A stretch of DNA of 8,497 nt from an uncultured Clostridia bacterium (GTDB lineage: Bacteria; Bacillota; Clostridia; TANB77; CAG-508): assembly GCA_934149155.1 (NCBI GenBank), contig CAKPDZ010000057.1, positions 1 to 8,497 on the forward strand, in the 5' to 3' direction. Positions 1 to 6,027 of this stretch are shown in pieces. The notes beneath the pieces are model-generated. The model worked only from the letters and a program-made list of their open reading frames with translations. It was not told the origin of the DNA and did not search any database. Position 1 is the first letter of the stretch. Every line of letters begins with the position of its first letter. The position numbers were made by a program, and so were the translations under genes.

Positions 1-35
1 ACTTATCTAATAATATTAAATATAAAAAATATACA

Positions 36-108
36 TTTAGAAAATTAATAATATATTGTTTTGAAATACCGCGTAAGTGAAAATACAATATATTATTAAT
101 TCTCTAAA
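36..108. repeat. Long AT-rich inverted repeat with 25-base spacer
   Basis: Bases 36-59 and 85-108 are reverse complements over 24 positions with one mismatch (42 against 102); the uninterrupted core is 17 bp (43-59 with 85-101). The 25-base spacer (60-84) contains ACCGCG, unusually G+C-rich for this gap. Weaker complementarity continues outward (8-18 with 119-129, and 2-6 with 134-138), so most of bases 2-138 could fold into one large stem, although AT-only pairing is easily met by chance. The element lies downstream of the membrane-protein gene. Read on the minus strand it is followed by a run of six T (25-30), but the stem lacks the GC pairs of a normal intrinsic terminator. Bases 1-154 show no gene. 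Whether this is a transcript-end structure, a protein-binding palindrome or a mobile-element remnant cannot be decided here. Confidence 0.75.
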
Positions 109-154
109 ATCTATATAATAATATTATTAATGTATAAGAATAACCAATTATTTA

Positions 155-517
155 TTAACCTTTATTCACCCCTATTACTCCTCCAAACATTCCACAAACA
201 ATTCCTGATACAATAATAATTACTGATTGAATATTTAAATTAAAATTATGATTTATAATTCCAGATAGCAAATATATTGATAACAAATATACTCCACCTA
301 TTACAGCTCCATTTAATAGTCCATTTTTCTTCATATTAAAATTACCAATTGAGCTTCCTATAAATATACTTATTGCAGTTATTACGATTATTACTGGTGC
401 TATAAACGACTCACTTACATTAGTATATGTTAATATTAATGAAAAAATAAATAAAAACACAAACGTACATACTATTGAAATAACTATCCCTTTTATAATA
501 TTTGTTAATCCTTCCAT
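155..517 (-). CDS. Small four-helix membrane protein, YrzE/TIGR04086-like
   Basis: This 120-residue protein is almost entirely hydrophobic, with four predicted membrane helices at about residues 10-31, 38-57, 66-88 and 95-117. The short loops carry the few polar residues, including YTNVSES (31-37) and NMKKNG (61-66). Length, helix layout and the glycine-rich last helix (GMFGGVIG, 109-116) resemble the YrzE/TIGR04086 family of Firmicutes. That match is from memory of the family, and its function is unknown to me. The ATG at 515-517 is supported by a GGGAGGT ribosome binding site six bases upstream. The gene lies 57 bases downstream of the rhodanese gene on the same strand and may be co-transcribed with it. 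It is complete, and its stop is followed by the AT-rich inverted repeat. No catalytic or metal-binding residues stand out. Confidence 0.85.
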   Translation of the reverse strand: MEGLTNIIKGIVISIVCTFVFLFIFSLILTYTNVSESFIAPVIIVITAISIFIGSSIGNFNMKKNGLLNGAVIGGVYLLSIYLLSGIINHNFNLNIQSVIIIVSGIVCGMFGGVIGVNKG

Positions 518-574
518 ATCCTACCTCCCATTACATTTATATTCTGTAATAGGCAATTTTATAACTAATATTAT

Positions 575-901
575 TCACATTAAGTCTAGCCCTCCATATA
601 AATTATATACATTTGTATACCCAATTCTTTTCATCATTCTATATACATTTCTACTTCTTCCTCCGTATTGGCAATATGTTACTATTAGTTGATTTTTCTT
701 TGGCACTTCTTTTTCTATTCTTCTCATTACTTCATATTCTGGTATATTTATTGCTCCGGGCAAGTGTCCCTCTTGGTATTCTTGTCTACTTCTTACATCT
801 ATTAAAATTGCTCCTTGCATTATTTTATTTTTCATTTCTTCAGCTGTTATATCTCCATTTTGCATTCCTCTGCAACAGCAATATTTTCTCCTACAAAACA
901 T
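575..901 (-). CDS. Single-domain rhodanese-like sulfurtransferase with Cys-rich N terminus
   Basis: This 108-residue cytoplasmic protein carries one rhodanese domain. The hallmarks are LIDVRSRQEYQEGHLPGAINIP (residues 33-54; DVR, then the E-x-GH-x-PGA-x-N-x-P box) and the active-site loop CQYGGRS, with catalytic Cys77 and Arg82 in the CxxxxR pattern. Such domains form a persulfide on the cysteine and pass sulfur or act as redox carriers; the acceptor cannot be inferred. The fold ends at NLYGGLDLM, somewhat short, since many relatives continue for about ten residues past the GG with a Trp. The other two frames past the stop do not restore a tail, so I see no frameshift. The N terminus has Cys3 and a Cys8-Cys9-Cys10 run, which is unusual. 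The ATG at 899-901 has the ribosome binding site AAAGGGGGAT six bases away, but that site lies in a hairpin stem. The ferredoxin gene is 50 bases upstream. Confidence 0.9.
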   Translation of the reverse strand: MFCRRKYCCCRGMQNGDITAEEMKNKIMQGAILIDVRSRQEYQEGHLPGAINIPEYEVMRRIEKEVPKKNQLIVTYCQYGGRSRNVYRMMKRIGYTNVYNLYGGLDLM

Positions 902-904
902 TTT

Positions 905-937
905 TATCCCCCTTTATATTATATACAAAGGGGGATA
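905..937 (-). promoter_or_regulatory. Hairpin enclosing the rhodanese ribosome binding site
   Basis: Bases 905-915 (TATCCCCCTTT) and 927-937 (AAAGGGGGATA) are a perfect 11-bp inverted repeat. In the minus-strand transcript the stem continues through one U-G wobble and three A-U pairs to a 3-base loop, about 15 pairs in all. The 3' arm in that transcript is the Shine-Dalgarno sequence of the rhodanese gene, four bases before its ATG. A run of A, not U, follows the stem in the direction of the genes, so it is not an intrinsic terminator for this operon. Read on the plus strand it is followed by TTTT and would pass as a terminator, but no plus-strand gene precedes it. Translational masking is therefore my preferred reading, as an inference. 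Confidence 0.7.
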
Positions 938-951
938 TTTTGTGATTTTTT

Positions 952-1125
952 CTATTCTTCTACTGGTGCCTCTACTGGGCAAACTCCTGCACATGTACCA
1001 CAACTTATACATGCTGATTGATCTATTACAAAACATGTTTCTCCTTGTGATATGCATCCTACTGGGCATGCTGCTGCACATGCACCGCAACTTATACATT
1101 TATCTTCTTGAATTTTATATGCCAT
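952..1125 (-). CDS. Clostridial-type 2[4Fe-4S] ferredoxin
   Basis: This 57-residue protein begins MAYKIQEDKC and holds two CxxCxxCxxxCP motifs: Cys10, 13, 16 and 20, and Cys39, 42, 45 and 49. This is the standard pattern of the small bacterial ferredoxin that carries two [4Fe-4S] clusters and shuttles low-potential electrons in the cytoplasm of anaerobes. Size, N terminus and the closing CPVEAPVEE match the Clostridium pasteurianum type closely. Two further cysteines, Cys24 and Cys31, lie between the motifs; one just after the first CP is seen in some relatives. The ATG at 1123-1125 sits two bases after the ricT stop, and its ribosome binding site (AAGGGTGGTGA) lies inside the end of ricT, so the genes are translationally coupled. 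Redox partners cannot be inferred. The identity is secure. Confidence 0.95.
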   Translation of the reverse strand: MAYKIQEDKCISCGACAAACPVGCISQGETCFVIDQSACISCGTCAGVCPVEAPVEE

Positions 1126-1127
1126 TT

Positions 1128-2042
1128 TTATTCACCACCCTTCATTTTTGAATCTTTTAATTCTAGTTTTTCTAACTCTTTTAGTTCTTTTTGATATTCT
1201 TTTTCTTCGCTATCAGTATGTTCTCTTGCAACATCTTTTATAACTTTTATGTCTTTTACTTCATATCTTTTAAATTTATAAATTTCGCCATCTTTTATTT
1301 TTACTTTTACAACTTCTTTTAATGGCTCTATTCCATCAACTTCTCCCTGCCCATCTGGAGTTTTTACTATTGCTCCTATATTAGGCAATTTTTTTAGTTT
1401 GTCCTCATAAACTTCTTGTTCATATTTTAAGCAACACATTAACCTTCCACAGTTTCCTGAAATTTTTGATGGATTTAATGATATGTTTTGTTCTTTAGCC
1501 ATTTTTATTGATACTGTTTCAAAGTCTCTTAAAAATGAACAACAACATAGCTCTCTGCCACATACTCCATTTCCACCAATTCTTTTTACTTCATCTCTAA
1601 CGCCTATTTGTCTTAATTCTATTCTTGTTTTGTAAACTGCTGCTAAATCTTTTACTAAATCTCTAAAATCTACTCTTCCATCTGCTGTAAAATAGAATAA
1701 TATTTTACTATTATCAAATTTATATTCAACATCTGTTAATGTCATATCTAATTTATGTTCTTTTATCTTTTTATTACATAATTCAAATGCTTCTTTTTCT
1801 TTTTTTCTACATTCTTCTGCATGCTTTAAATCTCTTGAAGAAGCTAATCTCAATACTTTTTTTAGTGGACTAGTAAGTTTTTCTTCTTCTATCATTCTAT
1901 TAGGTACTACTACCTCTGCAATTTCTTCTCCTTGAGTAGTTTCTACTACTACTTTTTCACCTTTTTTTACTTCTAACCATTTTGGATCAAAGAAATATAT
2001 TTTCCCTAGTCTTTTAAATCTAACTCCTATTATCCTTTTCAT
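1128..2042 (-). CDS. ricT: PSP1-domain protein RicT (YaaT family)
   Basis: This 304-residue soluble protein belongs to the PSP1/YaaT family. The diagnostic segment is cysteine-rich: GVCGRELCCC (Cys161, 166, 167, 168) followed by SGNCGRLMCCLKYE (Cys198, 203, 204), within the PSP1 C-terminal domain (about residues 60-215). In Bacillus subtilis RicT joins RicA and RicF in a complex that binds [4Fe-4S] clusters and helps RNase Y mature certain mRNAs; it also affects sporulation, competence and biofilm formation. That role is family knowledge and is not shown here. A charged Lys/Glu-rich tail (about 270-304) follows. The ATG directly abuts the holB stop with no gap, and an AAAGGA ribosome binding site lies inside holB. 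The holB-ricT pairing is conserved in Firmicutes and supports the call. Partner genes for RicA and RicF are not in the window. Confidence 0.93.
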   Translation of the reverse strand: MKRIIGVRFKRLGKIYFFDPKWLEVKKGEKVVVETTQGEEIAEVVVPNRMIEEEKLTSPLKKVLRLASSRDLKHAEECRKKEKEAFELCNKKIKEHKLDMTLTDVEYKFDNSKILFYFTADGRVDFRDLVKDLAAVYKTRIELRQIGVRDEVKRIGGNGVCGRELCCCSFLRDFETVSIKMAKEQNISLNPSKISGNCGRLMCCLKYEQEVYEDKLKKLPNIGAIVKTPDGQGEVDGIEPLKEVVKVKIKDGEIYKFKRYEVKDIKVIKDVAREHTDSEEKEYQKELKELEKLELKDSKMKGGE

Positions 2043-2942
2043 TTATTTGGTCCTTTCTACATTCTGCCACATTGAAAATATCATATAATCAATGCACATA
2101 TCATAATTACTATTTGCTTTTATTCTTCTTTTTGTTTCTTCTACAATTTGTACACAATTAATATATTTTATATTTTGTTTACTTAGTTTCATTAGCAATA
2201 CATTAATATATTCTAGTATTGATTTTATTTCTTCTTTTGACTTATATATTACTTCTGACATTTGTACTATATCTATTAAATCTCTATTTTGCATACTTAA
2301 TAATATATTTTCTATGTTTTCGTATATGTCTTTTCTTTCATTTAATTTTATTGCTTTTCCTATGCTCCCCTGAGCTAATTCTATTATTTGAGGACTTATT
2401 TGTTCATCAGGTAATTTTGTTTTTATATATTCTTTTAGTTCTTCATCTTTTATTGGTTCAAACTGCATTCTTGTACATCTTGATTTTATTGTACTTAACA
2501 AATTCCCTTCATTTGTGCATATTAATATTATAGTTATATATTCTGGTGGTTCTTCTAATGTTTTTAGTAAACAGTTTTGCGCCTCTGTTGTCATTGTATC
2601 TGCATTATCAATTATATATACTTTGTTGTTTGATATAATTGGCTTTTCTGCAACTTTTCTTTGCATTTGTCTTATTTGTTCTATTTTGATTTTTCCATCT
2701 ACTGATTCTATTAATTGAAAATCAGGATTATTATCAGAATCAAATTCTATACAAGATTTACAATCGCAACTATTTTCTTTTTCTTTCAAACATAGAATCT
2801 TTTTAGCCAATTCTTTGGCTATAAGTTTTTTTCCAATTCCTTCTGTTCCACAAAATATATAACTGTGTGAAGTTTTGTTTATTTCTATTGCTTTTTTTAA
2901 TATTTCTTTATTCTTTTTATTTCCTATTATGTTTTCAAACAA
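2043..2942 (-). CDS. holB: DNA polymerase III subunit delta prime
   Basis: This 299-residue AAA+ protein matches the clamp-loader delta prime subunit, the stator of the complex that loads the beta sliding clamp for DNA replication. It opens FENIIGN, then has a degenerate P-loop GTEGIGKK (32-39) where Lys replaces the usual Ser/Thr, as expected for a subunit that need not hydrolyse ATP. A zinc module follows with Cys51, 59, 61 and 64, then a Walker-B-like VYIIDNADTM (108-117), NCLLKTLEEPP (123-133) and the SRC motif (154-156), whose Arg acts as a finger toward the neighbouring subunit. The C-terminal collar domain is weakly conserved. The start is TTG at 2940-2942, four bases after the lepB stop; no ATG or GTG lies between it and an in-frame stop just upstream. 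The gene runs directly into ricT. Confidence 0.93.
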   Translation of the reverse strand: MFENIIGNKKNKEILKKAIEINKTSHSYIFCGTEGIGKKLIAKELAKKILCLKEKENSCDCKSCIEFDSDNNPDFQLIESVDGKIKIEQIRQMQRKVAEKPIISNNKVYIIDNADTMTTEAQNCLLKTLEEPPEYITIILICTNEGNLLSTIKSRCTRMQFEPIKDEELKEYIKTKLPDEQISPQIIELAQGSIGKAIKLNERKDIYENIENILLSMQNRDLIDIVQMSEVIYKSKEEIKSILEYINVLLMKLSKQNIKYINCVQIVEETKRRIKANSNYDMCIDYMIFSMWQNVERTK

Positions 2943-2946
2943 TTTT

Positions 2947-3600
2947 TTATTTTACTCCTCCAAATTTTGAAAATGGCCAAAATCTAAACATTACTTTTCC
3001 TTCTATTTTTTCTAGTGGTATACATCCAAATGATCTACAGTCTGTACTTCCTGGTCTGTTATCTCCCATAGCAAATACACAATTTTCTGGAACTGTAAAG
3101 TTGTTAAAATAACTTACATCTTTTGCCCCTTGAATCATATCTGTAACAACTCCTGTTTTTAGATAATCTTCTTTTAATTTTTCACCATTTATATATACTC
3201 CACCATCTTTTATTTCTACATAGTCTCCTGGTAACCCTATTACTCTTTTTATATAACTCTTTTTTCCACTTTCTAAAACATAATATGCAAATTTCTTTAG
3301 TACTCCTTGTGGTTCATAATTATATATTGCTACTGGATTACTTAAGTCTACATTTTCTTCTGTTACTTTTGTTACACTTGGTGCTTCAAATGTTATTATA
3401 TCTCCTCTTTCTGGCATTTTTTTCATTGTTCTACACCATCTATTTAACCATAGTCTTTCATTTTCTTTTAATGTTGGTGTCATTGATGTTTGTTGAACAA
3501 TTGTTGGGGTTCCTATATAATACCTAACTAATAATGCTAATGCAACTGCTATTATTATGCATATTAGCCATTCTATAATTTCTCTTAAAGTTGATTTCAT
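2947..3600 (-). CDS. lepB: Type I signal peptidase
   Basis: This 217-residue membrane protease cleaves signal peptides from exported preproteins on the outer face of the membrane. One N-terminal helix (about 9-26) anchors it. The catalytic serine is Ser39 in TSMTPTL and the general base is Lys118 in SYIKRVIGLPGD. The C-terminal box is GDNRPGSTDCRSFG (179-192), with Ser185, Asp187 and Arg189 in the positions usual for the family; Cys188 stands where many members have Ser (DSR). Size and motifs fit the Gram-positive SipS-type class. The ATG at 3598-3600 has an AAAGGAAG ribosome binding site a few bases upstream, and the gene has its own promoter at 3641-3669. It is the first gene of the tight lepB-holB-ricT-ferredoxin run. 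Its substrates cannot be deduced. Confidence 0.96.
   Translation of the reverse strand: MKSTLREIIEWLICIIIAVALALLVRYYIGTPTIVQQTSMTPTLKENERLWLNRWCRTMKKMPERGDIITFEAPSVTKVTEENVDLSNPVAIYNYEPQGVLKKFAYYVLESGKKSYIKRVIGLPGDYVEIKDGGVYINGEKLKEDYLKTGVVTDMIQGAKDVSYFNNFTVPENCVFAMGDNRPGSTDCRSFGCIPLEKIEGKVMFRFWPFSKFGGVK
2955..2961 (-). promoter_or_regulatory. Ribosome binding site for holB, long spacing to a TTG start
   Basis: On the minus strand GGAGGAG lies inside the last codons of lepB, 12 bases before the TTG start of holB. The spacing is longer than usual, and the bases between are nearly all A. With the four-base gap after the lepB stop this suggests that holB translation depends partly on ribosomes finishing lepB. 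No better start lies between it and the upstream in-frame stop. Confidence 0.5.
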
Positions 3601-3617
3601 TTTTTCTTCCTTTCTTA

Positions 3618-3662
3618 ATCTTAAGTTTTAAGCTTTACATATTATATCTTAGTTTAAGCTTT
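3618..3662. repeat. Imperfect direct repeat flanking the lepB -10 box
   Basis: Read on the minus strand, AAAGCTTAAACTAAGAT (3646-3662) fills most of the spacer between the -35 and -10 boxes. A near copy, AAAGCTTAAAACTTAAGAT (3618-3636), covers the likely transcription start. The copies differ only by two inserted bases, and their left ends are 26 bases apart. Each carries the small palindrome AAGCTT. Placement over a promoter is what an operator pair would look like, but the composition is AT-rich and no regulator is known. The similarity is seen directly; the regulatory role is inference. Confidence 0.5.
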
Positions 3663-3669
3663 TTTTCAA
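3641..3669 (-). promoter_or_regulatory. Sigma-A promoter for the lepB operon
   Basis: On the minus strand TTGAAA (3664-3669) is followed after exactly 17 bases by TATAAT (3641-3646). The -10 is a perfect consensus, the -35 matches five of six bases, and the spacer is ideal. The start of transcription would fall near 3634, leaving a leader of about 34 bases before the lepB ATG. It lies in the only sizeable gap in the right two thirds of the window, between the histidine kinase and lepB, so it can separate lepB-holB-ricT-ferredoxin from the murein genes. No intrinsic terminator is seen for the upstream transcript, so read-through may add to it. The palindrome TTTCGAAA (3675-3682) sits just upstream of the -35. 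Confidence 0.85.
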
Positions 3670-3684
3670 TAATATTTCGAAAGT

Positions 3685-4875
3685 TTATTGTTCTGAATTG
3701 ATTTTTTCCTCTTTTGCTTTTGTTGGAACTTTTATTACTACTTCTGTTCCTTTTCCTACTTCACTTTTTATATCTATACTTCCACCATTTCTATCAAGTA
3801 AATCTTTTGCTATAGAAAGACCTAATCCTGTTCCTCCCATTTCTCTACTTCGTGCTTTGTCTACTCTATAGAATCTTTCAAAAATTCTATTTAAATCTTC
3901 TTCTGGTATTCCAATTCCGTTATCAAAAATTTTAATATATGCATCATTATATACAAATCCTACATATATTTTTATTTCTCCACCTTCTTTAGTATACTTG
4001 ATACTATTAGTTAAAATATTTAATACTATTCTTTCTATATCATCTTTGTCAGCATATACTAAAGGGACATCTGCAGTAACAAAACATTTAACTTCATGAT
4101 TCTTCTTTTTAATTTCTATCGCAAGCTTGTCCTGACATTTTTTTACCAGCTCACCTAAATTAAACTGTTCTTTTTTTACTACAGTTCTATTACTGTCATT
4201 TCGTGAAAGCGTTAGTAAGTCTGTTACAAGTTTTGCCATTCTTCTGGCTTCTGATGCAATTACATTTAAAAACTTGCTTTGAGTTTCTTTATCATATTCT
4301 TCTTCTAATAATGTATCAGCATAGCCCATTATTGATGTGATTGGTGTTTTTAATTCATGCGATACATCTGCAATAAATTCTTTTCTCATATTATCTAGTT
4401 TTACATGTTCAGTTATATCTTGAATTACTACTATTACACCAACTGTCCTATCATTTTCTTTTTTGAATGGCGCAAAATATGTATTTACAAACCTATCTTC
4501 TATTTGGAATCTTTCTTCAGTGTTTGTCCAATTTTCAAGATAAATAATTTTTTCTAAATTTATATTTAAATGAAGCTTTCCAAATATATCCTCAAATGTA
4601 GTGTGTTCTGGTAATATGTTCATTAATTTTTTTGCTGCTGGATTTATCAATATTATTTTTCCATCTCTATCAAATGCTATTATTCCATCTGTCATATGTA
4701 AAAACACACTGTTATTAATATCTAAATCATCATTTGTTACACCTGAGCTTTTTATTAATCTTGTTTTAGGAAACATTACTCTTTTCTTTAGATATTTTTT
4801 CATTAGTATTTCACTAATTGCCAATATTACTATATCTATTAATATTATTAATATTATAACATTTTGAATTTCCAT
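3685..4875 (-). CDS. PAS-domain sensor histidine kinase, PhoR/WalK-like
   Basis: This 396-residue protein has one N-terminal membrane helix (about 6-24), a PAS domain (about 52-155, from VFLHMTDGIIAFDRDG to VIVVIQDITEH), a HisKA dimerisation domain with the H-box FIADVSHELKTP (phosphoacceptor His173) and an HATPase domain. The ATP-binding boxes are complete: N-box ILTNSIKYTKEGG (287-299), DNGIGIP (318-324), FERFYRVDKARS (332-343) and GGTGLGLSIAKDL (347-359). It therefore looks like an active kinase. No HAMP domain or extracellular loop exists, so the signal is probably internal or within the membrane. The catalytic core resembles PhoR, ResE and WalK, but no response regulator is adjacent, so the partner is unknown. 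The gene begins 18 bases after murG, with AGAAAGGA as ribosome binding site, implying co-transcription with the murein genes. Confidence 0.93.
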   Translation of the reverse strand: MEIQNVIILIILIDIVILAISEILMKKYLKKRVMFPKTRLIKSSGVTNDDLDINNSVFLHMTDGIIAFDRDGKIILINPAAKKLMNILPEHTTFEDIFGKLHLNINLEKIIYLENWTNTEERFQIEDRFVNTYFAPFKKENDRTVGVIVVIQDITEHVKLDNMRKEFIADVSHELKTPITSIMGYADTLLEEEYDKETQSKFLNVIASEARRMAKLVTDLLTLSRNDSNRTVVKKEQFNLGELVKKCQDKLAIEIKKKNHEVKCFVTADVPLVYADKDDIERIVLNILTNSIKYTKEGGEIKIYVGFVYNDAYIKIFDNGIGIPEEDLNRIFERFYRVDKARSREMGGTGLGLSIAKDLLDRNGGSIDIKSEVGKGTEVVIKVPTKAKEEKINSEQ

Positions 4876-4893
4876 GATGTATCCTTTCTAAGG

Positions 4894-6012
4894 TTATTTC
4901 CTTACTATTTTTTTAATTTCTTCATATATTTTCTCTTGTACATCTGTTACTGATTTAGAAAAAGCTTTTTCTTCCATTTCGTGCATTAATTGAGGATTTC
5001 TTATTATTTTTTCTATTTCGTCTTCTAAATTATTTTGATTTAATTCATTATTTAGTATAATTTTTGCTGCACCTGCATTTTCTAATACCTTCGCATTATA
5101 TAGTTGATGGTCTTGACTAACATTAGGTAATGGTATTAAAATTGAAGGCTTTCCTAAATTAGAAATTTCTGTTATTGTCATAGCTCCACTTCTTGCTACT
5201 ATTATGTTTGAAACATTCATTATTTCTTCCATATTATATATGTATGGTAATATTATTGCATTTTCTATATTATTTATATCAATATTTTTACTTTCTAATT
5301 CTTTTTTAATTATATCAAATTGTTTTGGACCTGTTGCCCAAATTATTTGATAGTCTTTGTTCATTTTATTTTCTAATATTCCTATTATAGCTTCATTTAT
5401 TTTTTGAGCCCCTTGACTTCCTCCAAATACTAATACAATTGGTTTATTTCCATTAACTCCTATGTTTGTTAATATTTTTGTTTTTTCTTCTTGTGAATAT
5501 TCCTTTTTTACTATTTTTACAGGAGTTCCTGTACATACTATATTTTTAGCATTTGGTATTCTTGAACGTGCTTCTTCAAATGATATTAAAACTGTTTCAG
5601 CTTTAGGTGCCAACATTTTTACTGCTTTCCCTGGAAACGCATTACTTTCATGTAATATGACAGGTATCTTTTCTTTATTTGCAGCCCATACTACAGGCCC
5701 ACAAATATATCCTCCTGCTCCAACTATTATATCTGGTTTAAATTCTTTTATTATCTTTTTTGCTTTACCTGTTGCCATTAATGTTGCCCACATTTTTTTT
5801 AAATTAGCTATTGATATTTGTTTACTCAATCCATATGCTTCTATAGTTTTTAATCCATATCCTGCTCTCGGTACCAAATCATTTTCTAGTCCTCTCGTTG
5901 TCCCTATAAAAATTATTTCTGATTCAGGCTCCTCTTGTTTTATTTTATTTGCTATTGCTAATCCAGGATTTATATGTCCCGCTGTTCCTGCTGCTGCAAC
6001 TATAACTCTCAT
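4894..6012 (-). CDS. murG: Lipid II synthase MurG (UDP-GlcNAc transferase)
   Basis: This 372-residue GT-B glycosyltransferase adds GlcNAc to lipid I to form lipid II on the cytoplasmic membrane face. The N-terminal acceptor domain has AAAGTAGHINPGLAIA (6-21), the clostridial form of the glycine-rich GGTGGH loop with His13 kept, then GAGGYICGP (98-106) and HESNAFPGK (121-129). The C-terminal donor-binding domain has FGGSQGAQKINE (196-207), RSGAMTITE (274-282) and SQDHQLYNA (299-307), which contact UDP-GlcNAc in known structures. Length matches the family. The ATG at 6010-6012 is well placed behind AGGAGG, and the gap to ftsW is 15 bases. The mraY-ftsW-murG order is standard for the division and cell-wall cluster except that murD is missing. 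All key motifs are present and no truncation is seen. Confidence 0.97.
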   Translation of the reverse strand: MRVIVAAAGTAGHINPGLAIANKIKQEEPESEIIFIGTTRGLENDLVPRAGYGLKTIEAYGLSKQISIANLKKMWATLMATGKAKKIIKEFKPDIIVGAGGYICGPVVWAANKEKIPVILHESNAFPGKAVKMLAPKAETVLISFEEARSRIPNAKNIVCTGTPVKIVKKEYSQEEKTKILTNIGVNGNKPIVLVFGGSQGAQKINEAIIGILENKMNKDYQIIWATGPKQFDIIKKELESKNIDINNIENAIILPYIYNMEEIMNVSNIIVARSGAMTITEISNLGKPSILIPLPNVSQDHQLYNAKVLENAGAAKIILNNELNQNNLEDEIEKIIRNPQLMHEMEEKAFSKSVTDVQEKIYEEIKKIVRK

Positions 6013-6027
6013 TTTTTCCTCCTAATT

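Noticed and set aside
116..129. 14-base AT palindrome
   Set aside because: It is made of A and T only and is part of a low-complexity stretch; not separately meaningful beyond the larger inverted repeat.
530..550. Short inverted repeat ATTACA-9-TGTAAT between the rhodanese and the membrane protein
   Set aside because: Six-base arms in AT-rich DNA are expected by chance, and no good promoter accompanies them.
518..574. Possible promoter for the small membrane protein
   Set aside because: A TATAAA-like element exists, but no -35 box lies at a proper distance, so I did not annotate it.
905..941. Intrinsic terminator after the ferredoxin gene
   Set aside because: In the direction of transcription the stem is followed by A residues, not U; it only looks like a terminator on the plus strand, where no gene precedes it.
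613..945. Plus-strand open frame rich in Leu and Phe
   Set aside because: It is the antisense of the rhodanese gene; its composition is what reversed AT-rich codons give, and no ribosome binding site or domain is seen.
914..1151. Overlapping open frames on both strands, one with repeated Cys and Met
   Set aside because: These are other frames of the ferredoxin gene; their apparent internal repeat reflects the two duplicated CxxCxxCxxxCP motifs.
5462..6025. Long plus-strand open frame of 187 residues
   Set aside because: It is antisense to murG, which has full family motifs; the plus-strand frame has no recognisable domain or start signal.
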